A DNA stretch of 64,000 bases from Streptomyces sclerotialus (GCF_040907265.1 NZ_JBFOHP010000002.1:5642001-5706000); one strand, 5' to 3'. Positions 49,686 to 61,876 are shown, counted from the first letter of the stretch. Numbers and translations are program-made. The notes: generated by a model from the sequence alone, not told the origin.

Positions 49686-51098
49686 GTGGCCGCAACGACC
49701 CTGCCGGGTGGCGGGACCCCCGGCGAGCCCGGCACGCCCGCGCCGAAGAAGCGTGACCGCACCCACTACCTCTACATCGCCGTCATCGGCGCCGTAGTGC
49801 TCGGCATCGCCGTCGGCTTCATCGCCCCCGGTGTCGCCGTGGAGCTGAAGCCGCTCGGCACGGGCTTCGTGAACCTCATCAAGATGATGATCTCGCCGGT
49901 CATCTTCTGCACGATCGTCCTCGGCGTCGGCTCGGTCCGGAAGGCCGCCAAGGTCGGCGCGGTCGGCGGCCTGGCGCTCGGCTACTTCATGCTGATGTCG
50001 ACCGTGGCGCTCGCCATCGGCCTGGTCGTCGGCAACATCCTGGAGCCCGGCTCCGGGATGCACCTGACCGAGACGGTCCGGGACGCGGGCCAGGCGCAGA
50101 CCGAGGGCGGCGGCGAGTCCACCTCGGAGTTCCTGCTCGGCATCATCCCGCACACGCTGGTGTCCGCCTTCACCACCGGTGAGGTGCTGCAGACCCTGCT
50201 GGTCGCGCTGCTGGTGGGCTTCGGCCTCCAGGCGATGGGCCGCTCGGGCGAGCCGATCCTGCGCGGCATCGGCCACCTCCAAAGGCTGGTCTTCCGCGTC
50301 CTGTCCATGATCATGTGGGCGGCGCCGGTGGGTGCCTTCGGCGCCATCGCCGCGGTGGTCGGCGAGACCGGCCTGGACGCGCTGAAGTCCCTCGCCGTCA
50401 TCATGGTCGGCTTCTACGTCACCTGCCTGCTCTTCGTGGTCGTCGTCCTCGGCGCGCTGCTGCGTCTGGTCGCCGGCGTGAACATCTTCGCGCTGCTGAA
50501 GTACCTGGGCCGCGAGTTCCTGCTGATCCTCTCCACCTCCTCCTCCGAGTCGGCCCTGCCGCGGCTGATCGCGAAGATGGAGCACCTGGGAGTCAGCAAG
50601 CCGGTGGTCGGCATCACCGTCCCGACCGGCTACTCCTTCAACCTCGACGGCACCGCCATCTACCTGACGATGTCCTCGCTGTTCGTCGCCGAGGCGATGG
50701 GCGCACCGCTCTCCCTCGGTGAGCAGATCTCCCTCCTGGTCTTCATGATCATCGCGTCGAAGGGTGCCGCCGGCGTCACCGGCGCGGGCCTGGCCACCCT
50801 GGCCGGCGGCCTCCAGTCGCACCGCCCCGACCTGGTCGACGGCGTCGGCTTGATCGTCGGCATCGACCGCTTCATGAGCGAGGCCCGCGCGCTGACCAAC
50901 TTCGCCGGCAACGCCGTCGCCACGGTCCTGATCGGCACCTGGACCAAGGAGATCGACAAGGCCCGCGTGGGCCAGGTCCTGGCCGGCAATGTCCCCTTCG
51001 ACGAGAAGACCCTCGTCGACGACGGCCACGGCCCGTCCCCCGAGGCCGACGCGGAGGTCCCGGAGCCCCGCGCCGACGACAAGAAGGCGGTCGTCTGA
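49686..51098 (+). CDS. dctA: Dicarboxylate:cation symporter
   Basis: 470 residues from a GTG with GGACAGGAGG upstream. It is a member of the DAACS (DctA/GltP) family: eight membrane segments, the serine-rich re-entrant loop LSTSSSESALPR, the substrate/sodium motif FNLDGTAIY and the second hairpin SKGAAGVTGAG. The C-terminal ~50 residues are acidic and cytosolic. It takes up C4-dicarboxylates such as succinate, fumarate or malate. It is divergent from the CitAB-type sensor-regulator pair. Confidence 0.92.
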   Translation: MAATTLPGGGTPGEPGTPAPKKRDRTHYLYIAVIGAVVLGIAVGFIAPGVAVELKPLGTGFVNLIKMMISPVIFCTIVLGVGSVRKAAKVGAVGGLALGYFMLMSTVALAIGLVVGNILEPGSGMHLTETVRDAGQAQTEGGGESTSEFLLGIIPHTLVSAFTTGEVLQTLLVALLVGFGLQAMGRSGEPILRGIGHLQRLVFRVLSMIMWAAPVGAFGAIAAVVGETGLDALKSLAVIMVGFYVTCLLFVVVVLGALLRLVAGVNIFALLKYLGREFLLILSTSSSESALPRLIAKMEHLGVSKPVVGITVPTGYSFNLDGTAIYLTMSSLFVAEAMGAPLSLGEQISLLVFMIIASKGAAGVTGAGLATLAGGLQSHRPDLVDGVGLIVGIDRFMSEARALTNFAGNAVATVLIGTWTKEIDKARVGQVLAGNVPFDEKTLVDDGHGPSPEADAEVPEPRADDKKAVV

Positions 51099-51120
51099 CC
51101 GGCCCGCCCCGCAGGCCCCA

Positions 51121-51155
51121 CGAAGCCCTCGCCGCGCGCCGCGGCGAGGGCTTCG
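51121..51155 (+). terminator. Strong terminator after dctA
   Basis: A 16-bp perfect stem (CGAAGCCCTCGCCGCG and its inverse) with a 3-base loop begins 23 bases after the dctA stop codon. Confidence 0.9.
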
Positions 51156-51327
51156 CCCGTGTCCGGAGTTCGCGATCACGTGCGGAATTTCTCGATTGCG
51201 TCTCAGGGTGTAGCGGGCCGGAAACGAACCCGTGGCGGGACTGTCCCCGGACGCTGTGAAGCGGCAGAGTCGTCAGGGCCGGCGGGAAGTCGCCGGTGAA
51301 CGGGGGCACGGGGGATCACGGGGGAGC

Positions 51328-51366
51328 GGGGCCCGCCGGCGGCAGACGCCGGCGGGCCCCTTTCTT
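51328..51366. terminator. Second terminator, with T-run on the plus strand
   Basis: GGGGCCCGCCGGCG pairs with CGCCGGCGGGCCCC around a 5-base loop and is followed by TTTCTT on the plus strand. It lies 54 bases beyond the glgB stop, so it probably ends glgB transcription, while the T-run suggests service for plus-strand transcripts too. Confidence 0.85.
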
Positions 51367-51419
51367 GTGCGTACGGGCAGGGGGTGCGACACCGGCCCGC
51401 AAGCACGTCCGTACGGCCG

Positions 51420-54263
51420 TCAGCCCTCCGGGCGCAGCCAGACCGTGGCGAGCGGCGGGAGCACCGGCGCGATGGACGCGGGCCGGCCGTGGTACGGCAC
51501 CGGCTCGGACTTCAGCCGCCCGGTGTTGACCACCCCGCTGCCGCCGAACCGCTCCTCGTCGGTGTTGAGCACCTCCCGCCAGGCCGGCACGTTCTCCGGC
51601 ACGCCGAGGCGGTACTCGTGGCGCACCACCGGCGAGAAATTGCAGACCGCGAGCAGCGGACCGCCCTCGGCGTCGTAGCGCACGAACGAGAAGACGTTGT
51701 CCTCCCACGCGCCGCCGTCGATCCACGAGAAACCGCCCGGGTCGGTGTCCCGCTCCCACAGGGCCGGGGTGGCGGAGTACAACCGGTTCAGCTCGCGGAC
51801 CAGGTCGCGGACGCCGCGGTGGTCCGGCTCGGCGGAGTACGCCGGGTCCAGCAGCCACCAGTCCGGGCCGTGCCCCTCGGACCACTCGGCGCCCTGCGCG
51901 AACTCCTGCCCCATGAAGAGCAGTTGCTTGCCCGGGTGGGACCACATGAAGCCCAGGTACGCGCGGTGGTTGGCGCGCTGCTGCCACCAGTCGCCGGGCA
52001 TCTTCGAGACCAGCGCCCGCTTGCCGTGCACGACCTCGTCGTGCGAGATGGGCAGCACGTAGTTCTCGGAGTACGCGTACACCATCGAGAACGTCATCTC
52101 GTTGTGGTGGTACTTGCGGTGCACCGGCTCCTTGGACATGTAGACCAGCGAGTCGTGCATCCAGCCCATGTTCCACTTCAGCCCGAAGCCCAGGCCGCCG
52201 AAGCCGCCGGGCCCGACGTGGTGCGTGGCGCGGGTGACGCCGTCCCAGGCGGTGGACTCCTCGGCGATGGTCACCACGCCCGGGCAGCGCCGGTAGACCG
52301 TGGCGTTCATCTCCTGGAGGAAGGCGACCGCGTCGAGGTTCTCCCGGCCGCCGTGCTGGTTGGGCGTCCACTCGCCGTGCTCACGGGAGTAGTCCAGATA
52401 GAGCATCGAGGCCACGGCGTCCACCCGCAGGCCGTCGATGTGGAACTCCGAGCACCAGTAGACGGCGTTGGCGACGAGGAAGTTACGGACCTCCGTGCGG
52501 CCGTAGTCGAATTCGAGGGTGCCCCAGTCGGGGTGCGCGGCCCGCGCCGGGTCCTCGTGCTCGTACAGCGGCCGTCCGTCGAACTCCGCCAGCGCCCAGT
52601 CGTCGCGCGGGAAGTGAGCCGGCACCCAGTCCATGATCACGCCGATGCCCGCCTGATGCAGCGCGTCGACCAGGTACTTGAAGTCGTCCGGCGAGCCGAG
52701 CCGGGCCGTGGGCGCGTAGAAGCCGGTGACCTGGTAGCCCCAGGACCCGCCGAACGGGTGCTCGGCGACCGGCATCAGCTCCACGTGCGTGAAGCCCAGG
52801 TCCTTGACGTACGCGGGCAGCTGCTCGGCCAGTTCGCGGTAGGACAGGCCCGGCCGCCAGGAGGGGAGGTGCACCTCGTAGACGGAGAACGGGGAGGTGT
52901 GCACCGGCCGTTCGGCGCGGCGCGCCATCCACTCCGCGTCACCCCACTCGTGGCGCGAGACGTCGATGACCGAGGCGTTGGCGGGCGGGCACTCGGTCCG
53001 CCGGGCCATCGGGTCGATGCGCAGCGTGTGGCTGCCGTCCGGGCGCGCGATGTCGAACTTGTACAGCTCGCCCTCGCCCAGGCCGGGAATGAACAGCTCC
53101 CACACGCCGGTGGAGCCGAGGGAGCGCATCGGGTAGACCGTGCCGTCCCAGTAGTTCATGTTCCCGGCGACGCGGACGCCCTGCGCGTTCGGCGCCCACA
53201 CCGTGAAGCGGGTGCCGGTCACGCCCTGGTGCTCCATGACCCGGGCGCCGAGCGCCTGCCACAGCTCCTCGTGCCGGCCCTCGCCGATCAGGTGCAGGTC
53301 CAGCTCGCCGATGGCGGGCAGGAAGCGGTACGGGTCGTGGACGGTGACCTCGTGCGCGTCCTCGCCGGTGCCGTAGGCGACCGCCAGCTGGTAGTCGGGG
53401 ATCTCCGACAGCGGCAGCACCCCGCCGAACAGGCCGTCGCCCTCCTCGGGAAGTTCCACCCGCAGCCCCTTGGCCAGCACGGTCACCGAGGTGGCGTACG
53501 GGCGCAGCACGCGGAAGAGCACCCCGCCGCGCACGGGATGCGCGCCGAGCAGCGCGTGCGGGTCGTGGTGCGTACCGGACAGCAGCCGGCCGCGGTCGGT
53601 GTCGCCGAGCGGAGGGGCGGGGCGCACCCCGCCGCTGCCGCCCGCGACGGCGGGGACCTCGGCGGCCCGCGCGGCGGGAGGCTTCGCGGCCGCCCGGGCG
53701 GTGGCGGTACCGACGGTGGCGGTGCTGCGGGCGGCGACGGCCTTCGGCTCGGCGGGCTTCCGCGCCGCGGGCTTGCGGGCCGCGGGCTTCTTGGCCGGCT
53801 CCGGCCCCGCGGCGGCCCCGGCGGTCTTCTTCGCGCCGGCCGCTCCCGCCCCGGCCGTGGACTTCCCGGCGGCCGTCTTCCTGGCGGGGGACTTCCTGGC
53901 CGTCGGCTTCTTCGCGGCGGCCCGCTTCGGAGCGGGCTTCTCGGATGCCGGAGCGTCGGTCCCCGGCGCCGCGGCCGGCTTCACCTCGGTGGCCGGCGCG
54001 TCGGAGGGCTTGGCGGCACCGCGGGCCGGCTTGGCGCGCGAGGCCTTCCGCGCCGGCTTCGCGGCGGGTTCCGTGGTGGTTTCGGTGGTGGCCGCCTCCG
54101 CCTCCGGGGCGGGCCCGGAGCGCTGGGCGGGCGGGGCCTCCGGCTCACCGTCCGGTGCGCCCTCCGGCCGCGCCGGGGCCGGCAGGAAGGTGGTCGGTAC
54201 GTCGGCGTCGGGCGCCGCTGCGGCAGGGTCGGACGAGGAGCGGGACGGCGGACGGGGGGTCAC
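51420..54263 (-). CDS. glgB: 1,4-alpha-glucan branching enzyme with histone H1-like N-terminal extension
   Basis: 947 residues from the GTG at 54263, with GGAGG 8 bases upstream. Residues from about 225 on are a standard GlgB: N1/N2 modules, GH13 barrel with nucleophile Asp615 (HIDGLRVDAVASM), acid/base Glu668 (TIAEEST) and Asp in LPISHDEVVHG. Residues 1-220 are low complexity; 65-175 is rich in Lys, Ala, Pro and Arg (KKPTARKSPARKTAAGKS), like histone H1 tails. The usual enzyme has some 730-780 residues. It transfers glucan chains to alpha-1,6 branches and is last in the glgE-treS-pep2-glgB order, 61 bases after pep2. Confidence 0.93.
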   Translation of the reverse strand: MTPRPPSRSSSDPAAAAPDADVPTTFLPAPARPEGAPDGEPEAPPAQRSGPAPEAEAATTETTTEPAAKPARKASRAKPARGAAKPSDAPATEVKPAAAPGTDAPASEKPAPKRAAAKKPTARKSPARKTAAGKSTAGAGAAGAKKTAGAAAGPEPAKKPAARKPAARKPAEPKAVAARSTATVGTATARAAAKPPAARAAEVPAVAGGSGGVRPAPPLGDTDRGRLLSGTHHDPHALLGAHPVRGGVLFRVLRPYATSVTVLAKGLRVELPEEGDGLFGGVLPLSEIPDYQLAVAYGTGEDAHEVTVHDPYRFLPAIGELDLHLIGEGRHEELWQALGARVMEHQGVTGTRFTVWAPNAQGVRVAGNMNYWDGTVYPMRSLGSTGVWELFIPGLGEGELYKFDIARPDGSHTLRIDPMARRTECPPANASVIDVSRHEWGDAEWMARRAERPVHTSPFSVYEVHLPSWRPGLSYRELAEQLPAYVKDLGFTHVELMPVAEHPFGGSWGYQVTGFYAPTARLGSPDDFKYLVDALHQAGIGVIMDWVPAHFPRDDWALAEFDGRPLYEHEDPARAAHPDWGTLEFDYGRTEVRNFLVANAVYWCSEFHIDGLRVDAVASMLYLDYSREHGEWTPNQHGGRENLDAVAFLQEMNATVYRRCPGVVTIAEESTAWDGVTRATHHVGPGGFGGLGFGLKWNMGWMHDSLVYMSKEPVHRKYHHNEMTFSMVYAYSENYVLPISHDEVVHGKRALVSKMPGDWWQQRANHRAYLGFMWSHPGKQLLFMGQEFAQGAEWSEGHGPDWWLLDPAYSAEPDHRGVRDLVRELNRLYSATPALWERDTDPGGFSWIDGGAWEDNVFSFVRYDAEGGPLLAVCNFSPVVRHEYRLGVPENVPAWREVLNTDEERFGGSGVVNTGRLKSEPVPYHGRPASIAPVLPPLATVWLRPEG

Positions 54264-54324
54264 GGGAGGAGCCTCCTGGCGGGCAGGTCGGGCGGTCGGG
54301 GGATCGAAGGGCTGGACACGGGGG

Positions 54325-55932
54325 TCAGGTGCGGTCCTCGGGCGGGGCGTAACTCGTGAACGACGGGTCGCCCTCCTCCGGGTCCGCGTCGGCGTAGGGG
54401 TCGGGCCCCGCGCCCACATGGGGTTCGGTCGTCAGGTGCGCACCGGTGCCGAGGTGCGGATCGGTCCCGGCGAGGCGGCGGACGGCGGCCATCGGGATCG
54501 GCAGCCAGTCCGGCCGGTGCCGGGCCTCGTAGAGCACCTCGTACACGGCCTTGTCGGTCTCGTACGCGCGCATCAGCTCCGGAACGGAGTCCGGGTCCAG
54601 GCCGCCGGCCTCGGCGTAGCCGCGGCAGAACGCGGCCCGTGCGCGCCGCGCCCACTCCAGCGACCAGGCGTCGCCGCCGCCGGGGCCGCTGCGCGCCGCG
54701 TAGTCGAAGGACCGGAGCATAGCGGCGACGTCCCGCACCGCGGGCTGGACGTCGCGCCTTTCCGCCAGCGGCCGGGCGGGCTCGCCCTCGAAGTCGATGA
54801 CCGACCAGCGGCCCTCGCCCGCGGAGCGCAGCGTCTGGCCCAGGTGCAGGTCGCCGTGGATGCGCTGGGCGGCGAACGTACGGCCGTCCTCGCCGAGCGT
54901 GGTGAGCGCCTGGAAGGCGGCGCGCAGCCGGTTGCGGTACGGGCGCAGCGCCGGGACCGCGCGGGCCGCCGCGTCCAGTCGCTCGGTCATGCCGGTGGCG
55001 ATCCGCTCCAGGTGCGTGCGGCGCAGCTGGGTGGTGGGGAGCGTCTCGGCGAGCGCGGTGTGCACCTCGGCGGTGGCGTGGCCGAGCGCCCGCGCGGAGC
55101 CGGTGAAGTCGGCGCGTACCGACAGGGCGTTCAGCGCGAGCTGCCAGCCGTCGGCCGCGCCGTCCAGGAACGGGGTGAGCACACCGAGAGTGATCGGTTC
55201 TGCGGCGTGGTGCCGGGGCCCGTCGGCCGGATTCACCGGGCCCGCCGCCGATGACTCGAACCATGCGACAGGCCCCGGTACCCGCGAGCACTTGGCGCGG
55301 GCCAGGGCCAGCGGGAGTTCCAGGTCCGGGTTGAGGCCGGGGGCGGCCCGGCGGAAGACCTTCAGGATGTAGGCGTCACCGAACACCACCGAGGTGTTGG
55401 ACTGTTCGCCGGTCAGCGGCCGGGCGGTGAGGCCGGAGGCGAGCGAGGCGTCCGGCTCGACGGTGAAGCGGAGCGCACCCAGCTGGCCCGGCACCCGCAG
55501 CCGTTCCAGCAGCAGCGTGCACAGCCGCGGGTCGAGCAGCGCGTCGTAGACCGTACGCCCGGCCAGCGGTCCCTCGTCCGGGCGGCCGATCAAGGCGTGG
55601 GCGAGCCGCGGCGGCAGCGTGCCGTGCACGCCGAGGAACAGCTGGTAGCAGTCGTCGTCCTCCGGCGCCCGGGCCGGGCCGCCGGGCTGCCGGGCGCGGA
55701 CGAGGAGGTGCAGCAGCCCGGGAGCGGCGGCGGCCCCGTCGACGGGCAGCAGTTCGGCGGCCGACACGAGATCGAAGCCGCTGACCGGCCGTCCCTTGCC
55801 GGCGAACCACCGCTGCCGCGGCACCCATTCGCGCAGCAGCGGGACGAGCGAGGGCAGCAGCCCGGGCGCGGCGGTGACGGGCGGCCGGTGGTGCCGGCCT
55901 TGCAGAGCACGGGTCGAGGCGGTTTCCGACAT
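54325..55932 (-). CDS. pep2: Maltokinase
   Basis: 535 residues from the ATG at 55932 (MSETASTRALQGRHH). The N-terminal cap contains WVPRQRWFAGKGRPV; the kinase half has the catalytic HGDLHLGQ at 359-366 and metal-binding DFEGEP at 380-385, as in Pep2/Mak and aminoglycoside-type kinases. It phosphorylates maltose with ATP to maltose 1-phosphate, the GlgE donor. In many actinobacteria it is complexed or fused with TreS; here the genes are separate, 380 bp apart. A short acidic tail ends the protein. Confidence 0.93.
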   Translation of the reverse strand: MSETASTRALQGRHHRPPVTAAPGLLPSLVPLLREWVPRQRWFAGKGRPVSGFDLVSAAELLPVDGAAAAPGLLHLLVRARQPGGPARAPEDDDCYQLFLGVHGTLPPRLAHALIGRPDEGPLAGRTVYDALLDPRLCTLLLERLRVPGQLGALRFTVEPDASLASGLTARPLTGEQSNTSVVFGDAYILKVFRRAAPGLNPDLELPLALARAKCSRVPGPVAWFESSAAGPVNPADGPRHHAAEPITLGVLTPFLDGAADGWQLALNALSVRADFTGSARALGHATAEVHTALAETLPTTQLRRTHLERIATGMTERLDAAARAVPALRPYRNRLRAAFQALTTLGEDGRTFAAQRIHGDLHLGQTLRSAGEGRWSVIDFEGEPARPLAERRDVQPAVRDVAAMLRSFDYAARSGPGGGDAWSLEWARRARAAFCRGYAEAGGLDPDSVPELMRAYETDKAVYEVLYEARHRPDWLPIPMAAVRRLAGTDPHLGTGAHLTTEPHVGAGPDPYADADPEEGDPSFTSYAPPEDRT

Positions 55933-56312
55933 GACGTCGCGTCCTTTCCCCGGGCACACGACAGCTACGGCAAAGTGTCCCGGAATACGGCCTTTACTGT
56001 GGGGCGGTGCGGGACGTGTCGGGCGAGGATCGTCCGTACGGCAGCGGATCCGCGGCAGGATTCCCCACGCCCGCAGGCTCGGCGTGTGACTCGTCCGGCC
56101 CGTGCGGCAGTAGGGAGACTGCCCGGGCGAAAGGTCGAAAAACTCCCGAACACGCCTTGCGTGCATGTACGGGCGGGTAATGCATGCCCCCGCCGCGGTG
56201 GCCGGCCGGCCACCGCGGCGGGCCCGTACGCGGCGGTGCGCGGGCGCTCCGTACGGCGCGCCCGCGCGGCACCGGCCCACAGGCCCGGCCGGTGCCCGGA
56301 ACGTCCTGCCGG
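55933..56312. other. 380-bp gap between treS and pep2
   Basis: No gene is seen. It holds the palindromic terminator at 56189-56222 and a second GCGCGGGCGC/GCGCCCGCGC hairpin near 56235-56265. A more A+T-rich stretch near 55970-56000 may carry a pep2 promoter. pep2 and glgB may therefore be transcribed separately from glgE-treS. Confidence 0.5.
56189..56222 (-). terminator. Perfect 34-bp palindrome downstream of treS
   Basis: CCCGCCGCGGTGGCCGG is followed at once by its exact inverse, 91 bases after the treS stop codon. This is one of the strongest hairpins in the window. Confidence 0.8.
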
Positions 56313-58012
<1,700 letters not shown>

Positions 58013-58016
<4 letters not shown>

Positions 58017-60082
58017 TTGGGTGACCCTCCGATCGGTGAGGACGGTCGCAGGGACAGTACGTGCGCGGGCGCCATGGCGCGTCCCGGCTCAAGGCGCACA
58101 TAGTTGTCCCTGCCCCAGTGGTAGGTCTCGCCGGTGAGCTCGTCGCGCACCGGTACGGACTCGTGCCGGTCGAGGCCGAGCTCCGGCATGTCCAACGACA
58201 CCGTCGCCTCGTGGGTGTGGTGCGGGTCCAGGTTCACGACCGTGATGACCACGTCGGCGCCCTCACGCTTGGAGTAGGCGAGGACCGCGTCGTTGTCGAC
58301 ATGATGGAAGTGCAGATCACGCAACTGCTGGAGTGCCGGATGGCGGCGGCGCAGCCGGTTGAGTGCCGTGATGAGGGGAGCGATGCTACGGCCCTCACGG
58401 CCCGCTGTCTGCCAATCGCGGGGACGCAGCTGATACTTCTCCGAATCCAGGTACTCCTCGCTCCCGTCTCGTACCGGAGTCCCCTCGCAGAGCTCGTAAC
58501 CGGCGTAGACCCCCCACGTCGGGGACAGCGTGGCCGCGAGCACCGCGCGTACCTCGAAGGCCGCCCGGCCGCCGTGCTGGAGGTACGCGTGGAGGATGTC
58601 CGGCGTGTTCACGAAGAGGTTCGGCCGCATGTAGGAGGCCGATTCGCGGGACAGCTCGGTGAGGTACTCGGTCAGCTCGTGCTTGGAGTTGCGCCAGGTG
58701 AAGTAGGTGTAGGACTGCTGGAAGCCGACCTGCGCGAGGGTGCGCATCATGGCGGGGCGGGTGAACGCCTCCGCCAGGAAGATCACGTCCGGATCGGTGC
58801 GGTTGATGTCCGAGATGACCTTCTCCCAGAACACCACCGGCTTGGTGTGCGGGTTGTCCACCCGGAAGATGCGGACGCCCTTCTCCATCCAGAAGCGCAG
58901 CAGCCGCTCCGTCTCCTTCACCAGCCCGCGGAAGTCCGCGTCGAAGGCGATCGGGTGGATGTCCTGGTATTTCTTCGGCGGGTTCTCGGCGTACGCGATG
59001 GTCCCGTCGGCGCGGTGGTGGAACCACTCCGGATGCTTGTCCAGCCAGGGGTGGTCCGGCGAGCACTGCAGGGCGAAGTCCAGCGCCACCTCCATCCGCA
59101 GGTCCCGCGCGGTGCGCACGAAGTGCGCGAAGTCCTCGAAGGTGCCCAGGTCCGGGTGGAGGGCGTCGTGCCCGCCCTCGGCCGAGCCGATCGCCCACGG
59201 CGAGCCGACGTCGTGCGGGCCCGCGGAGAGCGCGTTGTTCGGGCCCTTGCGGTGGGTCGTGCCGATCGGGTGGACCGGTGGCAGGTAGACCACGTCGAAG
59301 CCCATCGCGGCGACCTCCGGCAGCCGCTCGGCGGCGGTCCGGAAATTGCCGCTGACCAGGGTCCCGTCGGGCGCCTCGTACGCCCCCTCCGAACGCGGGA
59401 ACATCTCGTACCAGGAGCCGTACAGCGCCCGGCGCCGCTCCACCAGCAGCGGCATCGGCCGGGAGGCGCTGACCAGTTCGCGCAGCGGGTGCCGGCCGAG
59501 GATCTCCAGGGCCTCGGGGGTGAGCGCGGCGGCCAGCCGGGTGGCCGCCGGCAGGCTCTCGTCGCGCAGCGTGTCGGCCACCCGGAGAATCGATTCGCGC
59601 CCCGCGTTCTTCGGCACCCCGGCCGCCGCCCGCTCGTGCAGATCGGCGCCTTCGGCCAGTACCGGACCGGTGTCCTGACCGGCCGGGATCTTGACCTGCG
59701 CCACGTGCCGCCAGGTGCTCACCGGGTCCGACCAGGCCTCCACGGTGTACGTCCAGCGGCCCTCGGCATCCGGGGTGACCGTGGCGCCCCAGCGGTCGGT
59801 CCCCGGCGCCAGCTCCCGCATCGGCGTCCACGGGCCGCTCCTGCCGTTCGGATCGCGCAGTACGACATTGGCCGCGACCGCGTCATGGCCTTCCCGGAAG
59901 ACCGTGGCGGACACTTCGAAGGATTCGCCGGTCACCGCCTTGGCCGGGCGGCGCCCGCAGTCGATCTGGGGACGGACGTCCAGGACGGGAATGCGACCGA
60001 TCATGGGATCACCTGAGACTTGGGACACTTTGCGGGGTGTTGTCCTTTGTATCTCCGCGGCGGGCTTACGGGTTGCGGGCAT
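58013..60082 (-). CDS. glgE: GlgE, maltose 1-phosphate maltosyltransferase
   Basis: 689 residues from the ATG at 60082; the MPATR start resembles known Streptomyces GlgE, and the internal ATG at 60004 would remove it. GH13_3 enzyme with nucleophile Asp409 ([11 protein letters not shown]) and acid Glu438 (FLAEAFTRP), the same 29-residue spacing as in S. coelicolor GlgE. Other marks: [15 protein letters not shown] and QCSPDHPWL. It extends alpha-1,4-glucan from maltose 1-phosphate made by TreS and Pep2. It is the promoter-proximal gene of this cluster. Confidence 0.95.
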
Positions 60083-60331
60083 GAACGGTCCTGTCGCCTT
60101 TCACTCGGTTGGAGGTGCGCAGGGCGGGACACGCAAGGGAAGGGCGCGTTCCGACTGAGCCTTCCCACGCGCCGCGGCCGGGCAATCCGCCCGCGGATGA
60201 ACTACTCGTACGTAACAGCGCAAGCCGAGCACGCCGCGCGAACCGGCCGCCGCGCGGCGTCCGGACAGCAACGGACCGGCCCCGCCGTCGGGCGGAGCCG
60301 GCCGTCGTGCCCGGCCCGTAAGGGGACCGCG

Positions 60332-61561
60332 TCAGGAGTCCCCGACCCGCAGCAGCCGGTTCGGCGAGCCGAGGGCGCTCTGCACCTGGCCCTGCGAAGC
60401 GTGGCCCACCAGCTCCTTCTGGACCTGCTTCGGCGTCGCCTTCGGGTGCTCCGCCAGATACAGCGCGGCAGCGCCCGCGGCGTGCGGCGCGGCCATCGAG
60501 GTACCGGAGAGGGTCCTGACGGCCGTGTTCCCCGAGTGCCACGCCGACGTGATCCCCACACCCGGCGCGAACAGGTCCACGGCCGGGCCCCAGTTGGAGA
60601 ACTCCGCGCGGACGTCCTTGCTGCTGGTGGCGCCGACGGTGACGGCCTCCCGCACCCGGGCGGGTGAGAACAGGTCGGCCGGCAGCCCGTCGTTCCCGGC
60701 CGCGACGGTGAACGTCACCCCGGCGGCGACCGCGTTGCGTACCGCCTGGTCCAGCTGCGGCGAGGGCATGCTGCCCAGACTCAGGTTGGCCACGGCGGGC
60801 TTCCGGGCGTGCTGCGCCACCCAGTCGATGCCGGCGATGACATTGGCGGTGGTGCCGGAGCCCTTCGCGTCCAGCACCCGTACGGAGACGATGCCGGCCT
60901 TCTTGGCCACGCCGTGTTTCTCACCCGCAATGGTGGCGGCCACATGGGTGCCGTGGCCGTTGGTGTCACTCGCGTCCGCGTCGTCACCGACGAAGTCCCA
61001 CCCGCTTCTGACCCGCCCGCCGAAGTCGCTGTGACCGGCGCGTACGCCGGTGTCCAGCACGTACACCTCCACCCCGGCACCGCTCCCGGGCGCGGTGTAG
61101 GACTTGTCCAGCGGCAGGCTCTTCTGGTCGATCCGGTCCAGGCCCCAGGACGGCGGGTTCTTCTGGGTGGTCCCGGGGGCCGCGGCGGTGTCCGTCAGCC
61201 GTACCGTGCGGTTCTGGCTCACCGCGGCCACCGCCGGGTCGGCCGCGAGACGCCGGGCCTGGGTCTCGTTCGCCCGTACCGCGTAGCCGTTGATGGCCTT
61301 GTGGTACGTCCGGCGGATCGCCACCCCGTACTTGGCCGCCAGGTTCTTCCCCGCCGCGGACCGCGCCTCGACACCCCGGGTGCCCGCCTTGAGGGTGACG
61401 ATGTAACTGCTGTTCACCGCGCCGGACGCCCCCGCTCCCAGAATCCGGCCTTCGGGCGGCGCGGCGTGGGCCGGCAGCGTGGCGGCACAGAGCAGGGCCG
61501 CCGAGGCGGCGGCCGTACCCCCTGCCGTCAGCCGTCGCCGGGCTATTCGTGTCCAGGCCAT
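60332..61561 (-). CDS. Secreted subtilisin-like serine protease (S8)
   Basis: 409 residues from the ATG at 61561 with GAGGGG upstream. Signal peptide of about 33 residues (RRRLTAGGTAAASAALLCAATLPAHA), an I9 propeptide at about 50-120 (SSYIVTLKAGTRGVEARSAAG ... AVSQNRTV), then the catalytic domain with Asp170 (VYVLDTGVR), His203 (NGHGTHVAAT), oxyanion Asn290 (AAGND) and Ser355 (SGTSMAAPHAAG). All residues are present, so it should be active outside the cell. Unrelated in function to the flanking glycogen genes. Confidence 0.94.
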   Translation of the reverse strand: MAWTRIARRRLTAGGTAAASAALLCAATLPAHAAPPEGRILGAGASGAVNSSYIVTLKAGTRGVEARSAAGKNLAAKYGVAIRRTYHKAINGYAVRANETQARRLAADPAVAAVSQNRTVRLTDTAAAPGTTQKNPPSWGLDRIDQKSLPLDKSYTAPGSGAGVEVYVLDTGVRAGHSDFGGRVRSGWDFVGDDADASDTNGHGTHVAATIAGEKHGVAKKAGIVSVRVLDAKGSGTTANVIAGIDWVAQHARKPAVANLSLGSMPSPQLDQAVRNAVAAGVTFTVAAGNDGLPADLFSPARVREAVTVGATSSKDVRAEFSNWGPAVDLFAPGVGITSAWHSGNTAVRTLSGTSMAAPHAAGAAALYLAEHPKATPKQVQKELVGHASQGQVQSALGSPNRLLRVGDS

Positions 61562-61876
61562 GTACGGAGTTCCCCTCTTCAACTCGACAGGCGGGCAAGG
61601 GTGTTGCGGTCCTGTGGCGCCGGCTGCCGCACCGCGCTCCACGGACGCCATCCTGCAGCCTTCCGTGACCCAGGAGTCAGTACAAGAGCGGACGAGGGGG
61701 CGGAATCGGCCATATCGGGTGGGCTGTGCATGGCGAAGGTTGCGGTGATTTCTGGCCGGATTCCCGCGCCCCGGCAGCCCTCGCGCCCACCGGGGCGCCC
61801 CCGGCCGGACCCCGCGGGGCGCTCCAGGGCAGGCACCTCAGCCAAGAGGCGTACGCCCCGGTCGGCAAGGGGCGCA

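Larger units (their letters stand above)
51099..51419. other. 321-bp convergent intergenic region
   Basis: It contains two terminator hairpins (51121-51155 and 51328-51366) and no supportable gene between dctA and glgB. The stretch 51170-51325 between the hairpins has no recognised feature. Confidence 0.6.

Noticed and set aside
51160..51366. A small RNA ending at the T-run hairpin between dctA and glgB
   Set aside because: The hairpin is well placed as the glgB terminator, and I could not find a convincing promoter in 51160-51320.
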